From an uncultured Lachnospiraceae bacterium (GTDB lineage Bacteria > Bacillota > Clostridia > Lachnospirales > Lachnospiraceae), in assembly GCA_947175035.1 (NCBI GenBank), contig CAMWLG010000012.1, forward strand, positions 1-59,907: a DNA stretch of 59,907 nt, in the 5' to 3' direction. Positions 52,333-59,907 of the stretch are shown one piece after another; positions within the stretch are counted from its first letter, which is position 1, and every line of letters begins with the position of its first letter. The notes beneath the pieces were generated by a model. It was not told the DNA's origin, did no database searches, and worked only from the letters and a program-made list of their open reading frames with translations. Made by a program: the position numbers and the translations under genes.

Positions 52333-54220
52333 CATAAGCCGATATCTGTCAGTTCTTGCCATCATCCTTTTGACGGCGCTGGTGTTTGGGATGGCAGGGG
52401 GACAAGCAAACAGGAACCAAGGAAGTGTACCCGACAGCCTGACAGGTGTGTCAGAAGAGAAAGAAGACCCCGCTGCCGGCTCAGCATTAGAGACATGGGA
52501 ACAGGAATATCATAACAGTCCGGCGGCTGCGGTGGAAGAGGAAACAGAAACATGCTGGGAGGAGGCGTCCAATGTCTGCCAGACAGATTACACAAAAATC
52601 ACCTATTCTGATGGTTTTTACTATTATCAGAGTGCGGCGGATCGCTATTACCTGTACCGTTCGGACGAAAGCGGGGAGAGCAGGAAATGTCTTGCAAAGC
52701 AGGTGCCACAAGAGATTTATGTGATGGGGGACTGGGTGTATTTCACCAATCTGTCTCAAGGCTCCCAGCTGTTTAAGATCAGGACGGACGGAAGCGGCAT
52801 GGAGCTGGTCTGCGGGGAGAGAATTAAGCGTTTTCTGCCCATGGCAGGAAAGTTTTACTGCCTGGCTGAAACGGAGGATGGCGGCAGGATTTTTTCCTGT
52901 ACGCAAGAGGGGGAGACGAAAAACCTTTTTGAAGGGAAATGCAGCTGGCTCTGTACGGATGGGGAACTTCTGTATTTTGAAACGGACAATCCTGAATGGG
53001 CGGACAGCGTAGATTTGGCGGAAAATGCGCAGGAAGAAGCGGAATCCCAGACGGTTGCCATGGATGGGGAAGGGAAGATAAAAGAAAAGTACAAAACAGT
53101 ACTGGAAGGGCTGCTTCCAACGGAAAAGTATCTGTATTACCGAAAGACAAGGAAGTCGGGGGACAAGTATGTCAAGGAGATTCTAAGGCTGGACAGGCAA
53201 ACGGGTAGCCTGAAGAGATATAGGTTGCCGGATATTTCAACAGTGTGGTGGGAAGATGTTTCTTATGCGGTCTGCCGTGGAGAAATCTATATATTCATGT
53301 ATGACCACTATGTCCCTGCATACCATATCTTTCAATATCGGGAAGAAACGGAGGGATTTGAGGAAATCTGTCCACAGGGGGAATTTGAGGGAAGAAAGAC
53401 CTTTTACAGCAAGGCGGAAGGCATCCATCTGGTCAACGGCAAGATTTTTTATAAAAGCTGGGAGGGAGAAGGTTTTGGGCAGCTCTGGCATGTGCTGGAC
53501 ATATCCGGCGGAGAAGGAGCCCTGTTTGAAGGGATGGAAGAGCCTGTGGCAGTGACCACGATGGGAGATAAGTGGTGGGGTGAGAGGTTCAGAGAGGGAT
53601 ATGTGGAGCAGGATATTGAGTACAGCGGGGAAAAGGAAGACGGGCAGGGATTCATCATGGCGACAGACCTGACGCTTCCAAGGATTGGCGGGGAAGTTCC
53701 TGCCGCTGATGTGATCAATGGGAAAATCAGGAGAGATGCAGAGCAGTTTTATGAAGAACAGCTTGCGTTTCATGAAACAGAGGAAGTACGGGAGGCAATA
53801 ATTAATGCAGGAGGGGATACTTCAGGAGGTTCCCTATACTGCTGTCTGGCATATGCGGATGAGCGTTATGTGAGCATTGTATATCGAAGAGAATTGTATG
53901 CATATAGTGGAATAAGATGCAGGGAATATGTGACCAAGCTGTATTCATCAGAGACGGGGGAGGAACTGCAGCCCCGGGACTTGTTTGAGGCGGATTGGGA
54001 AGAGGCATCCCTGCGCCTTTCCTACCTTATCAGGCGAACAGAGACCGGAATTGAGTACTGTGATGGCGATTTGTTCTCCCTGGATGCAAAGGTGGACAAG
54101 GTATTTTATTGCCTTACAGAGAATGGGTTGGAGGTTTTTTGGAATGAGACTTTGGTAAATTATGCTGAACTTCATTTTATTATTCCATATGAGGAATTGG
54201 AGGATATTTGGGCACATTAA
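52316..54220 (+). CDS. Membrane-anchored beta-propeller-like protein (DUF5050-like)
   Basis: A 634-aa protein, TTG start at 52316 overlapping the gene before. One N-terminal helix (about 10-28), an acidic linker, then repeated Tyr/Asp/Gly blocks (ITYSDGFYYYQSAADRYYLY, DWVYFTNLSQGSQLFKIRTD) of DUF5050 type that suggest a beta-propeller, and a C-terminal part resembling DUF3298. Probably displayed outside the cell. Last gene of the lipoprotein array. Confidence 0.68.
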   Translation: MEQKSNISRYLSVLAIILLTALVFGMAGGQANRNQGSVPDSLTGVSEEKEDPAAGSALETWEQEYHNSPAAAVEEETETCWEEASNVCQTDYTKITYSDGFYYYQSAADRYYLYRSDESGESRKCLAKQVPQEIYVMGDWVYFTNLSQGSQLFKIRTDGSGMELVCGERIKRFLPMAGKFYCLAETEDGGRIFSCTQEGETKNLFEGKCSWLCTDGELLYFETDNPEWADSVDLAENAQEEAESQTVAMDGEGKIKEKYKTVLEGLLPTEKYLYYRKTRKSGDKYVKEILRLDRQTGSLKRYRLPDISTVWWEDVSYAVCRGEIYIFMYDHYVPAYHIFQYREETEGFEEICPQGEFEGRKTFYSKAEGIHLVNGKIFYKSWEGEGFGQLWHVLDISGGEGALFEGMEEPVAVTTMGDKWWGERFREGYVEQDIEYSGEKEDGQGFIMATDLTLPRIGGEVPAADVINGKIRRDAEQFYEEQLAFHETEEVREAIINAGGDTSGGSLYCCLAYADERYVSIVYRRELYAYSGIRCREYVTKLYSSETGEELQPRDLFEADWEEASLRLSYLIRRTETGIEYCDGDLFSLDAKVDKVFYCLTENGLEVFWNETLVNYAELHFIIPYEELEDIWAH

Positions 54221-54272
54221 AGCTTGGCATCAAGGACGTTGTGAAGAACGAGAAAGTATAGAGGAAATGATA

Positions 54273-54464
54273 ATGGATAAGATTGTTGAACTAATAAATA
54301 TAGAAAGATGGGTTGATTGCTGTAAATTAAATTTGACAACTGGGGAAAAAGTTTATTGTAAAAGTTCGGAAAAAAGTAATGGGGAGACCGAAGTGGTATT
54401 TTAGGGTAATGAGGGAACAATAGATCTCTCAGGTCATATATCGTATAATAAAAGAGGAGCTTGA
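54273..54464 (+). pseudogene. Short coding remnant, probable toxin tail
   Basis: From ATG 54273 (GAGGAA upstream) a frame of 43 codons stops at TAG 54402-54404; the same frame stays protein-like after it (GNEGTIDLSGHISYNKRGA) until TGA 54462-54464. The next gene starts 5 bp on. I read this as the C-terminal end of a lost toxin in front of its immunity gene, with one nonsense mutation. A real 43-aa protein is the alternative. Confidence 0.45.
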
Positions 54465-54469
54465 AAAAT

Positions 54470-54853
54470 ATGAGAGAAGAAATGCAGAAAAGAATTGATC
54501 AAACCGATTATTGGGATATGGAGATTTTAGATTTAAGAATTTCCTTTTTTGGTGATGAGGTAGAATTGCTTATCGATAATGATGAAGAAACTTGTTGGAA
54601 ACTTTCTTTTTTATCGTGCTGGAAAGTATTATATGAAACAGATGCCAATTGGAGAAGAATTATTAATGTAAGAGATATGAAAGAGATTCAGCTTGGATAT
54701 TATGGGCAGGATATTACAGTCAGTGAAAGTGTAACAGAAAAATTTTATAAAATAGATTTGGATTTGTCCATTATGGAAATGCATATTGAGTGTCAGGATA
54801 TTTTAGTAGAAAAGGTCTTAAAAGAAAATGTAGATTTTTTTTGGACTCATTGA
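54470..54853 (+). CDS. Immunity-like protein
   Basis: A 127-aa soluble acidic protein (DYWDMEILDLRISFFGDEVE, DEETCWKLSFLSCWKVLY). AGAGGAG precedes the ATG at 54470. Size, charge and setting fit an immunity protein of a polymorphic toxin system. No named Imm family recognised. Confidence 0.55.
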   Translation: MREEMQKRIDQTDYWDMEILDLRISFFGDEVELLIDNDEETCWKLSFLSCWKVLYETDANWRRIINVRDMKEIQLGYYGQDITVSESVTEKFYKIDLDLSIMEMHIECQDILVEKVLKENVDFFWTH

Positions 54854-54870
54854 GATAGGAGGAACGAAGA

Positions 54871-55647
54871 ATGAGTGGATATTGGGATTGTTTAGAAGAA
54901 AAGGAGTTGTTGGATAAAAGTCATGAGCCGGTTCTAATAGTCCTAAATCTGATAAGAAAAGCCCGATTTTTAGAAATACTTGAAGCTGTCAGTCAAGGAA
55001 TAGGATTTGGCGTAGAATATGGCGCATGTATAATGCCAGACGATTTGGACGAATTTGATAAAGCCAATGGTAAAGAATTGGATGGGGTAGAATTTGGCAC
55101 ACATGGCGGAGATGATGTTGTTATAGATTACAACACTTTTTATTATTATTTATGTATTTTATGCGATAAATACTTAAAGGAGAATGTACACAAAACAGAT
55201 ATTGTTAAAAAATATCTGTTGGATTATTATAATAGATTTTCGCTGACAGAATCGAATAATGAATTAAAAGAAATAGATGAAGGTAAAGAGTTGGATGAAG
55301 GTAAAGAGATAGATGAAGTAAAAAAGATAGAAGTAGTGAATAAGAGACCCGAAAATAGGAACATCAGAACAATAATTAAATTCATAATAAATGTTTTGTT
55401 GTTTGCAATCATGTTCTTTTTTGTATTTATAGTAATGTTATTAAACCGAGATCCGTCGTATCAAGATAGATATACTTATAATGCGCAAGGAGTGATAGTC
55501 GGTTCTTTTTGTTTTGTATTTTTCATAAGTGAAATTTTGGTGTTGATTAATAGAAAAAAGTGGATTTGGATAGCCCTTTTCCTTCCTAATTTACTTACGC
55601 TTTATAAATTGCTGGATGTAGTGTATATAGAGACATTTCTGAAATAA
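54871..55647 (+). CDS. CdiI-like immunity protein with C-terminal membrane segments
   Basis: A 258-aa protein. Residues 1-115 (LEILEAVSQGIGFGVEYGA, MPDDLDEFDKANGKELDGVE, VVIDYNTFYYYLCILC) resemble the ribonuclease-toxin immunity protein CdiI family. A linker with three repeats of the KE[IL]DEGKE type (about 130-150) and three hydrophobic helices (170-250) follow. The membrane part is unusual for this family. TAGGAGG precedes the start. Confidence 0.6.
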   Translation: MSGYWDCLEEKELLDKSHEPVLIVLNLIRKARFLEILEAVSQGIGFGVEYGACIMPDDLDEFDKANGKELDGVEFGTHGGDDVVIDYNTFYYYLCILCDKYLKENVHKTDIVKKYLLDYYNRFSLTESNNELKEIDEGKELDEGKEIDEVKKIEVVNKRPENRNIRTIIKFIINVLLFAIMFFFVFIVMLLNRDPSYQDRYTYNAQGVIVGSFCFVFFISEILVLINRKKWIWIALFLPNLLTLYKLLDVVYIETFLK

Positions 55648-55718
55648 TAAAGTATGGTTGGAAGGGAGTTATTAAAATGGTGGGGAACGGGTATTTTGGT
55701 TAAGCGTGGAGATAGATT

Positions 55719-56123
55719 ATGGTTCAGTATGAAATGTTTTTTACCAATGAATATATTGAGGAAATTGTCACTGATTTGGCAAATGCAATGCAGATAAATT
55801 TTTCCTTGCAAGATGTGGATAGGGCTATGCAAGAAAGAGATAAGCATAGCGTTAATAATGTATTATTTCTAAAAAAAGGAGAGCAATTTATTTGTATTGA
55901 TTGTAATGATAAAGATTGGATATTTCCGTTGGTTGTAAGATGTGATGAACAAGAAAAGGAAAAAGTAAAAGAAATCATGATGAAATGGGATAATTTAATA
56001 AGGGCGGAATACAATCAGAAATTAACAAGTGACATATATGATGTGTATGGAAAGGAAGATAATTTTTTAAAACAAATAGAAGACTACTACAATGTTGCAT
56101 TTTGTAGTATAGGGGGTACATAA
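55719..56123 (+). CDS. Immunity-like protein
   Basis: A 134-aa soluble protein (MVQYEMFFTNEYIEEIVTDL opening; a beta-rich middle LFLKKGEQFICIDCNDKDW). Its TAA overlaps the ATG of the next gene by one base, so the two are coupled. Family not recognised. Confidence 0.55.
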   Translation: MVQYEMFFTNEYIEEIVTDLANAMQINFSLQDVDRAMQERDKHSVNNVLFLKKGEQFICIDCNDKDWIFPLVVRCDEQEKEKVKEIMMKWDNLIRAEYNQKLTSDIYDVYGKEDNFLKQIEDYYNVAFCSIGGT

Positions 56124-56443
56124 TGATATTTGAATATGAAGAATTAAAAGAATGTGTAGAAGAAGATTTTGAGCGGTTTTACAAGATGGGATTCGATGAA
56201 AAACAGATTTTCCCAGCTGTATTAAATGAATATGAACATGGTGAAGATTTTTGTTCGGTAGAAAATATTTGTGTTCATGTATTTTTAGTTTTAATCTGCG
56301 CAGAAAAGAATATGAATTGCAATGAGATAATTGAAAAACTAAATCAATTATTGGATGGGGTAGAGGAAAATGAAATAAAGGTTGAGCTTGGAAATGAGTA
56401 TTCAAAATTTATTACAGATTTGAGTATGGTTAGAAAAATATAA
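56123..56443 (+). CDS. Imm3-like immunity protein
   Basis: A 106-aa helical, acidic protein. FDEKQIFPAVLNEYEHGEDF and the following helix resemble Imm3. Overlaps the gene before by one base. Expected to bind and block a toxin in the cytoplasm; no such toxin is in the window. Confidence 0.6.
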   Translation: MIFEYEELKECVEEDFERFYKMGFDEKQIFPAVLNEYEHGEDFCSVENICVHVFLVLICAEKNMNCNEIIEKLNQLLDGVEENEIKVELGNEYSKFITDLSMVRKI

Positions 56444-56584
56444 GTAGTAGTATTTGAAAAGCACATTCCGCAAATTATGCTGTTGATACACTATGTGGAA
56501 CATATTTTCATAGATGACAACAGAAAGACAAAATAAAATTTTAATATGGGGACATTTTGTACCCAAATAGGGGGTGAAAATATT

Positions 56585-56998
56585 ATGATGCGTAAAGATT
56601 ATAGCAGCAACACTTTAGTTTACGAACAATTTATTGATATATCATTTATGCCTAATGGACAACACGATTATACAGAGGTTGTGACTATGTGGAGAGGTGA
56701 TTTTAGTTTTATTGTTGATTTAATTCCATTAAATGATGAAGGAATGTATGTTGGATTGGCGTTTCATTATCAAGTGGATAGACCATGGGAAGCAAATGAA
56801 GAAGAGCCATGGGAAATAGATAGTTTAGAACTGACATTAGAACAATTGCTATATGTGAAAAAAAGAATACACGAAATGAAACAAGCATCTTATTCTGAAT
56901 GGGATATGACTCTGGTAGGTGATATTTGTGACGATATATGTGAGATTGTTAAGAAGGCGGAAAGTGGACAAGGAAAAGCTTTTATAACATACTATTAA
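56585..56998 (+). CDS. Immunity-like protein, family A (first of three)
   Basis: A 137-aa acidic protein sharing a core (VTMWRGDFSFIVDLI, DEGMYVGLAFHYQ, PWEIDSLELTLEQLLYVKKR) with the genes at 57206 and 59305. GGGGTGAAAA precedes the ATG at 56585. Three divergent copies within 3 kb suggest repeated acquisition of related immunity genes. Family name not known. Confidence 0.62.
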   Translation: MMRKDYSSNTLVYEQFIDISFMPNGQHDYTEVVTMWRGDFSFIVDLIPLNDEGMYVGLAFHYQVDRPWEANEEEPWEIDSLELTLEQLLYVKKRIHEMKQASYSEWDMTLVGDICDDICEIVKKAESGQGKAFITYY

Positions 56999-57254
56999 TG
57001 ATCTCCAAATTGCAAATGAATGGGGATTTTTAAAAGGAGAATCATCACTTGTTGAATGTCAAAACATTGCTGAAATAGCTTTGGACGAAGGGAATAATGT
57101 AATTAAGGTGCATTCATATCGAGATGCTGGCATAAATTATATTCTTTACAATAATTTTGATAAAATACTGCAACCGCAAATGGTCACACCAATAGGAGTA
57201 AATATATGTTGGATAAAAGATATTATGAGGGATATGAGGGGGAAGGAGAGGTAA
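56988..57254 (+). pseudogene. Toxin C-terminal remnant in front of the 57206 gene
   Basis: A frame without start codon, open from 56988 to 57254, reads like a real protein end: IANEWGFLKGESSLVECQNI, VIKVHSYRDAGINYILYN and NNFDKILQPQMVTPIG. It begins at the end of one immunity gene and runs into the start of the next. I interpret it as the last 70-85 codons of a polymorphic toxin whose main part is gone. Confidence 0.6.
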
Positions 57255-57583
57255 AAGTATGGAGTGATAATAATGGTGTAGAGAATGGGATGATTATATG
57301 GAGAGGGTTTTTTGAAACAATATTAGAAGGATGTTTTAGGACAGAATTTTTGAAAAATGGAATTAATGAGTGCTATTATAACCAGGATGGATTTTATGAT
57401 AACAAATGGGAGATGCAATTTCCTTCTATTGTATTGCAAGAGATTAAAAGATTTGATGAGAATATGGTATATACAAAGAGTGAAGAAATAATAAATAAAT
57501 CCAAGGAAGTTATTGTACAGCTTACGTTATTTATAAATAGTGCTATTGAAAATGGGCAAAAAATATATGTTGAGTATATTTAG
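57206..57583 (+). CDS. Immunity-like protein, family A (second of three)
   Basis: A 125-aa protein (YYEGYEGEGEVKVW, GMIIWRGFFETILEG). The opening is closest to that of the 59305 gene (YYKGFEGEPEIQF). Overlaps the toxin remnant upstream, a common arrangement for toxin/immunity pairs. AATAGGAG precedes the start. Confidence 0.62.
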   Translation: MLDKRYYEGYEGEGEVKVWSDNNGVENGMIIWRGFFETILEGCFRTEFLKNGINECYYNQDGFYDNKWEMQFPSIVLQEIKRFDENMVYTKSEEIINKSKEVIVQLTLFINSAIENGQKIYVEYI

Positions 57584-57685
57584 TTACCAACAATTAGAAT
57601 TTCCACAACGGATGTATTATATGTTGCCGAAACAGAAGGGAAACGGGTAGTTGTAAGGACGGATTTAACTCATGGTGGAAGATGA
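57584..57685 (+). pseudogene. Toxin C-terminal remnant
   Basis: Directly after the preceding stop codon 33 codons stay open and read like a protein end (DVLYVAETEGKRVVVRTDL, then THGGR and a stop at 57683-57685). No start codon or ribosome-binding site. The next immunity gene starts 81 bp on. Interpreted as another lost toxin tail. Confidence 0.5.
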
Positions 57686-57766
57686 TAAGTTCGGCGAGCA
57701 AATAAAAGAAATTAAACATGAATACATAGCCGAGACATTTTTTATATCGTAGGGAGAGAAGTAGGA

Positions 57767-58093
57767 ATGAAACAAGTACACGAAAAAGAACTGGAAGTAA
57801 ACGGTGTCAAGATATGCTATGATATTCCAATCAAAAAAGTAGTTGAATATGAAAAATTTTTTATTGTGCTGATACGTGAGAAAAAAGAGATTCCTAATAA
57901 TATCATTGCGTATGATTACTCAGGGAATGAAATATGGAAAATAAACGACATTGTAAAAGCAAAGATTCCAAGAGGATACTATGATATGGAGAAGATATCA
58001 GAACATTTATTGAAAGCTTATTATGAGTTAGGAATAATATACGAAATTGATTTTACAACAATGTCAGTCATAAACGAAACATATATGAGATAG
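57767..58093 (+). CDS. Immunity-like protein, family B (first of two)
   Basis: A 108-aa beta-rich protein (KVVEYEKFFIVLIREKKEIP, IIAYDYSGNEIWKI). The same pattern is in the gene at 58884 (KLIVVFETNRDD, YKYDKTELWRI). GGGAGAG precedes the start. Family name not known. Confidence 0.6.
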   Translation: MKQVHEKELEVNGVKICYDIPIKKVVEYEKFFIVLIREKKEIPNNIIAYDYSGNEIWKINDIVKAKIPRGYYDMEKISEHLLKAYYELGIIYEIDFTTMSVINETYMR

Positions 58094-58163
58094 TACTCCG
58101 GAAAATTATGGCGCAAAGCCAGCATTAAGTACATTAAATAAAAGTGTTAGGGAGGAAAAATAA
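58089..58163 (+). pseudogene. Possible toxin-tail remnant before the Imm7-like gene
   Basis: A 24-codon open stretch without start reads ENYGAKPALSTLNKSVREE and stops at 58161-58163, two bases before the ATG of the Imm7-like gene. The stop-start spacing fits a toxin/immunity junction. Short, so chance cannot be excluded. Confidence 0.4.
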
Positions 58164-58164
58164 A

Positions 58165-58557
58165 ATGATAGAATTGCATGGCTGGGTAACCATTAGAGGA
58201 ACATATAAAGTAACTTTTGAAGAAGATAATGAGGATATTTTGATTGATAACATAAAAAAAGAAATTGAAAATTTATCATGGTTTAAGCCTCAGGTAAAAG
58301 CTTTAAATGGTGACTGTTTTCTTGAGTTTACAATATTTGCTAATAGACAAAATCCCCAAACAGAAGAAGTGTTTAAACTTTATAAAAAAATAGGGGAGTT
58401 GGCGTGTGGCAGCTATGGATTAATTTATTTATATGATGATGAGGCTGTTGGAAGGGAGAACCAGTTTCAAGTTTTTTCACTATCCAGGGGTAGTATAAAA
58501 GAACACATTGATTCTTATTTATCGCCAATTATACCAACTATTGAAGATGCGGAGTAA
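58165..58557 (+). CDS. Imm7-like immunity protein
   Basis: A 130-aa protein. The opening IELHGWVTIRGTY, the middle ACGSYGLIYLYDDE and the end YLSPIIPTIEDAE match the Imm7 pattern. GGGAGGAA precedes the ATG at 58165. It should neutralise a toxin nuclease or related effector that is not encoded here. Confidence 0.75.
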   Translation: MIELHGWVTIRGTYKVTFEEDNEDILIDNIKKEIENLSWFKPQVKALNGDCFLEFTIFANRQNPQTEEVFKLYKKIGELACGSYGLIYLYDDEAVGRENQFQVFSLSRGSIKEHIDSYLSPIIPTIEDAE

Positions 58558-58641
58558 AATGTGACAACTATAGGGAAGCTTTGCGTCCGCGGTGACCAAT
58601 TGTACCATGGTTCAATCAACCAGGAGGAGGAACACAATAAA

Positions 58642-58887
58642 ATGATAGTAAATGAACTTAAAAACAAACTGGATGAAATAGGTGTTCCTCAAGATTTATA
58701 TTCTATTATGATTGGTGGATTGCCAAATGAGAGATTATGTATAGTGAAAGAGGAAATGTGGCAAGTATATTACAGTGAGCGTGGCAAAAAAGTAGGGCAA
58801 AAGTTTTTTGAAACTGGAATATTTTTATGGAAAGATGAAAAGATATTCGACGATTTAAAATTTATCCAATGGAGTACAGAACAATGA
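58642..58887 (+). CDS. Imm59-like immunity protein
   Basis: An 81-aa protein (LYSIMIGGLPNERLCIVKEE, WQVYYSERGKKVGQKF) resembling Imm59. GGAGGAGG lies upstream of the ATG at 58642. An in-frame extension from GTG 58561 (27 codons) has no site and may be another toxin-tail remnant. Its stop overlaps the next start (ATGA). Confidence 0.65.
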   Translation: MIVNELKNKLDEIGVPQDLYSIMIGGLPNERLCIVKEEMWQVYYSERGKKVGQKFFETGIFLWKDEKIFDDLKFIQWSTEQ

Positions 58888-59219
58888 TTGCTATTGATAA
58901 TAATAAAATAATTATGAGCGATAGAACCATAGAGTTTAACGAAAAAGTATTAGAAGCAGTAGAGATTGATAACAAGCTGATAGTTGTATTTGAAACAAAT
59001 AGGGATGACGGATTTGATAATGTATATTGTTATAAATATGATAAAACTGAGTTATGGAGGATACAACCTGCTCCAAAAGAAATTGCTGGAACTGCAAGAA
59101 CAACATATGTTGGCGTTGATAAGGAAAATGGTTCGTGTCGAGTTGTTGATTTTTTTGGAAGACGATTCAAGGTAAATATTTTATCTGGAGAGATTTTGTC
59201 AAAAGATATTGTCAAATAA
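58884..59219 (+). CDS. Immunity-like protein, family B (second of two)
   Basis: A 111-aa beta-rich protein related to the one at 57767. ATG 58884 overlaps the stop of the Imm59-like gene by four bases, with GGAG upstream; ATG 58869 is an alternative. Family name not known. Confidence 0.62.
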   Translation: MIAIDNNKIIMSDRTIEFNEKVLEAVEIDNKLIVVFETNRDDGFDNVYCYKYDKTELWRIQPAPKEIAGTARTTYVGVDKENGSCRVVDFFGRRFKVNILSGEILSKDIVK

Positions 59220-59304
59220 TGTGTACGGAAATGGCATGGCGACTATCGAACAATTACAGCTATTAAAAGATGGATATTGGGAGGTTCCATGGAAAGGAAA
59301 AGGG
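59209..59304 (+). pseudogene. Possible toxin-tail remnant fused in frame to the next gene
   Basis: The 32 codons before ATG 59305 are open and in frame with it; their last part reads LQLLKDGYWEVPWKGKG. Nothing like it occurs in the two paralogues of the next gene, so it is probably not part of that protein. Confidence 0.4.
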
Positions 59305-59670
59305 ATGGAACAGATTAATGATAACTATTATAAAGGATTTGAAGGAGAACCAGAAATTCAATTTATTTGCAGGAAGGGTGAAACAAGCGAGATTTTTGTG
59401 ATATGGGAAGGATATTTTGATCAAATAATGAGGTTAATAAAACCTGACGATGATGGCTGGAAAGGCTTAGCTTACTATTATCATTTGTGTCTGGGATGGT
59501 ATGAAGAAAGTCCGTGGGTTGTACAAGATTTACATACAGCATTAAAGCAATTTGAATCAATTGATAATGAAATGATAAGTGGCAAAGCTGCTGAAGTTTT
59601 AAAGATATTATGTAATCTGTTCAAAGATGCGATACGATATCGATTTGAGATTTATATTAATAGAGAATAA
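59305..59670 (+). CDS. Immunity-like protein, family A (third of three)
   Basis: A 121-aa protein (YYKGFEGEPEIQFICRK, FVIWEGYFDQIMRLI, GWKGLAYYYHLCLGW). The start at ATG 59305, behind AAAGG and AAAAGGG, aligns it with the 57206 protein. Best preserved member of the family in the window. Confidence 0.65.
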   Translation: MEQINDNYYKGFEGEPEIQFICRKGETSEIFVIWEGYFDQIMRLIKPDDDGWKGLAYYYHLCLGWYEESPWVVQDLHTALKQFESIDNEMISGKAAEVLKILCNLFKDAIRYRFEIYINRE

Positions 59671-59741
59671 CGCTAGGAAAGACAAGAATAAATACACCGC
59701 AACAATTTTTGGATAAAATATACGAGGCGACAAATCAATGA
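59664..59741 (+). pseudogene. Toxin C-terminal remnant overlapping the next start codon
   Basis: A frame without start, open for 25 codons, ends INTPQQFLDKIYEATNQ and stops at TGA 59739-59741, sharing bases with the ATG at 59738. The ATGA overlap is typical of toxin/immunity pairs. The sequence looks like a genuine protein end. Confidence 0.55.
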
Positions 59742-59907
59742 AAATAGTGATTTCATTAGAAGAAAGATATCGAAACTTTAAAGGAACTTTTGAAAAATGT
59801 GGGATTTTTTTGCTTCGGAAGAGCAATGATATTATTGAATATAATTTGTTTGAAGAATTTTCAGTGAATGTTGTCAGTTTTTTACATGAGGATACATTGA
59901 ATATTTT
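59738..59907 (+). CDS. Immunity-like protein, cut by the window end
   Basis: The first 56 codons are visible (MKIVISLEERYRNFKGTFEK, then IIEYNLFEEFSVNVVSFL). GAGG stands 9 bases before the ATG. It continues past 59907. The family cannot be told from this part; setting and overlap with a toxin-tail remnant suggest an immunity gene. Confidence 0.55.
   Translation, partial: MKIVISLEERYRNFKGTFEKCGIFLLRKSNDIIEYNLFEEFSVNVVSFLHEDTLNI

Noticed and set aside
48211..54220. The large lipoproteins as the missing polymorphic toxins
   Set aside because: They have lipobox signal peptides and sensor-like or propeller-like domains, but no LXG, RHS or other toxin-delivery domain and no toxin-like C-terminus.
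55644..55703. Open 19-codon stretch before the 55719 gene as a toxin tail
   Set aside because: It is short, and its ending (KMVGNGYFG) is not distinctive enough to separate it from chance; kept out of the fossil list.
56444..56520. Open stretch after the Imm3-like gene
   Set aside because: Only about 18 codons are open and the following 60 bp are not; possible remnant but too weak to call.
1..59907. CRISPR arrays or cas genes
   Set aside because: No regularly spaced repeats of CRISPR type and no Cas-like protein were found on either strand.

Overview
The window looks like a chromosomal segment of a low-to-mid GC Firmicute, most likely a gut Clostridium of the Lachnospiraceae type. Reasons: Gram-positive ribosome-binding sites, a tRNA-Lys with no encoded CCA, the YozG-like HTH/DUF2975/DUF4173 cluster, a MecA adaptor, zinc-ribbon membrane proteins, and a polyamine locus with both aminopropyl and carboxyspermidine enzymes. 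The taxonomic call is inference; no rRNA or housekeeping marker is present.

Region 1 (1-10724) is an integrated filamentous phage (inovirus-like prophage) in a tRNA-Lys(CUU) gene. A 95-bp direct repeat (14-108 and 10630-10724) starts at the first base of the anticodon loop and runs through the tRNA 3' end and its terminator. Inside are a tyrosine integrase, a rolling-circle-type Rep, a Zot/pI-like assembly ATPase, a pVI-like membrane protein, a large pIII-like surface protein with signal peptide and C-terminal anchor, very small membrane proteins including a candidate major coat protein followed by a terminator, an XRE repressor and a repeated 11-bp palindrome (TTGTATTACAA type) that is probably its operator. 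Two hairpin-rich non-coding stretches are candidate replication/packaging sites. At the right end sits a cryptic type I toxin-antitoxin module of Fst/par architecture: a 28-aa membrane peptide on the minus strand, a roughly 70-nt convergent antisense RNA with its own promoter, a shared terminator, and two repeat blocks that let the RNA cover the toxin start region.

Region 2 (10783-18000) is ordinary chromosome: tatD, a cupin, a DUF2975/HTH/DUF4173 operon, and on the minus strand an ECF-type sigma factor, a membrane protein and an ABC transporter. Region 3 (18.2-20.05 kb) holds small hypotheticals, a frameshifted AbiEii-like nucleotidyltransferase, and a strongly structured non-coding tract.

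Region 4 (20.07-32.94 kb) is a polyamine locus: speD, arginine decarboxylase, a DUF2185 protein, speE, carboxy(nor)spermidine dehydrogenase, then (after an ABC exporter pair and a divergent AraC regulator) carboxy(nor)spermidine decarboxylase, agmatine deiminase and N-carbamoylputrescine amidase. Together they take arginine to agmatine, carbamoylputrescine, putrescine and spermidine, with two alternative last steps.

Region 5 (33.1-40.4 kb) carries a MecA-like adaptor, a zinc-ribbon membrane protein plus TPM-domain protein, an aromatic-acid-exporter-like protein, three small zinc-ribbon/membrane proteins, an internally deleted RelB-like antitoxin, a GNAT acetyltransferase and an immunity-like protein.

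Region 6 (40.8-54.2 kb) is an array of lipoproteins and leucine-rich-repeat proteins with recent tandem duplications, two copies of which are broken (TGG to TGA nonsense; 2-bp deletion). Region 7 (54.2-59.9 kb) is a same-strand run of small genes that resemble orphan immunity proteins of polymorphic toxin systems. Several gaps between them contain short open stretches that read like C-terminal tails of lost toxins, one of them overlapping the next immunity start codon. No intact toxin is visible in the window.
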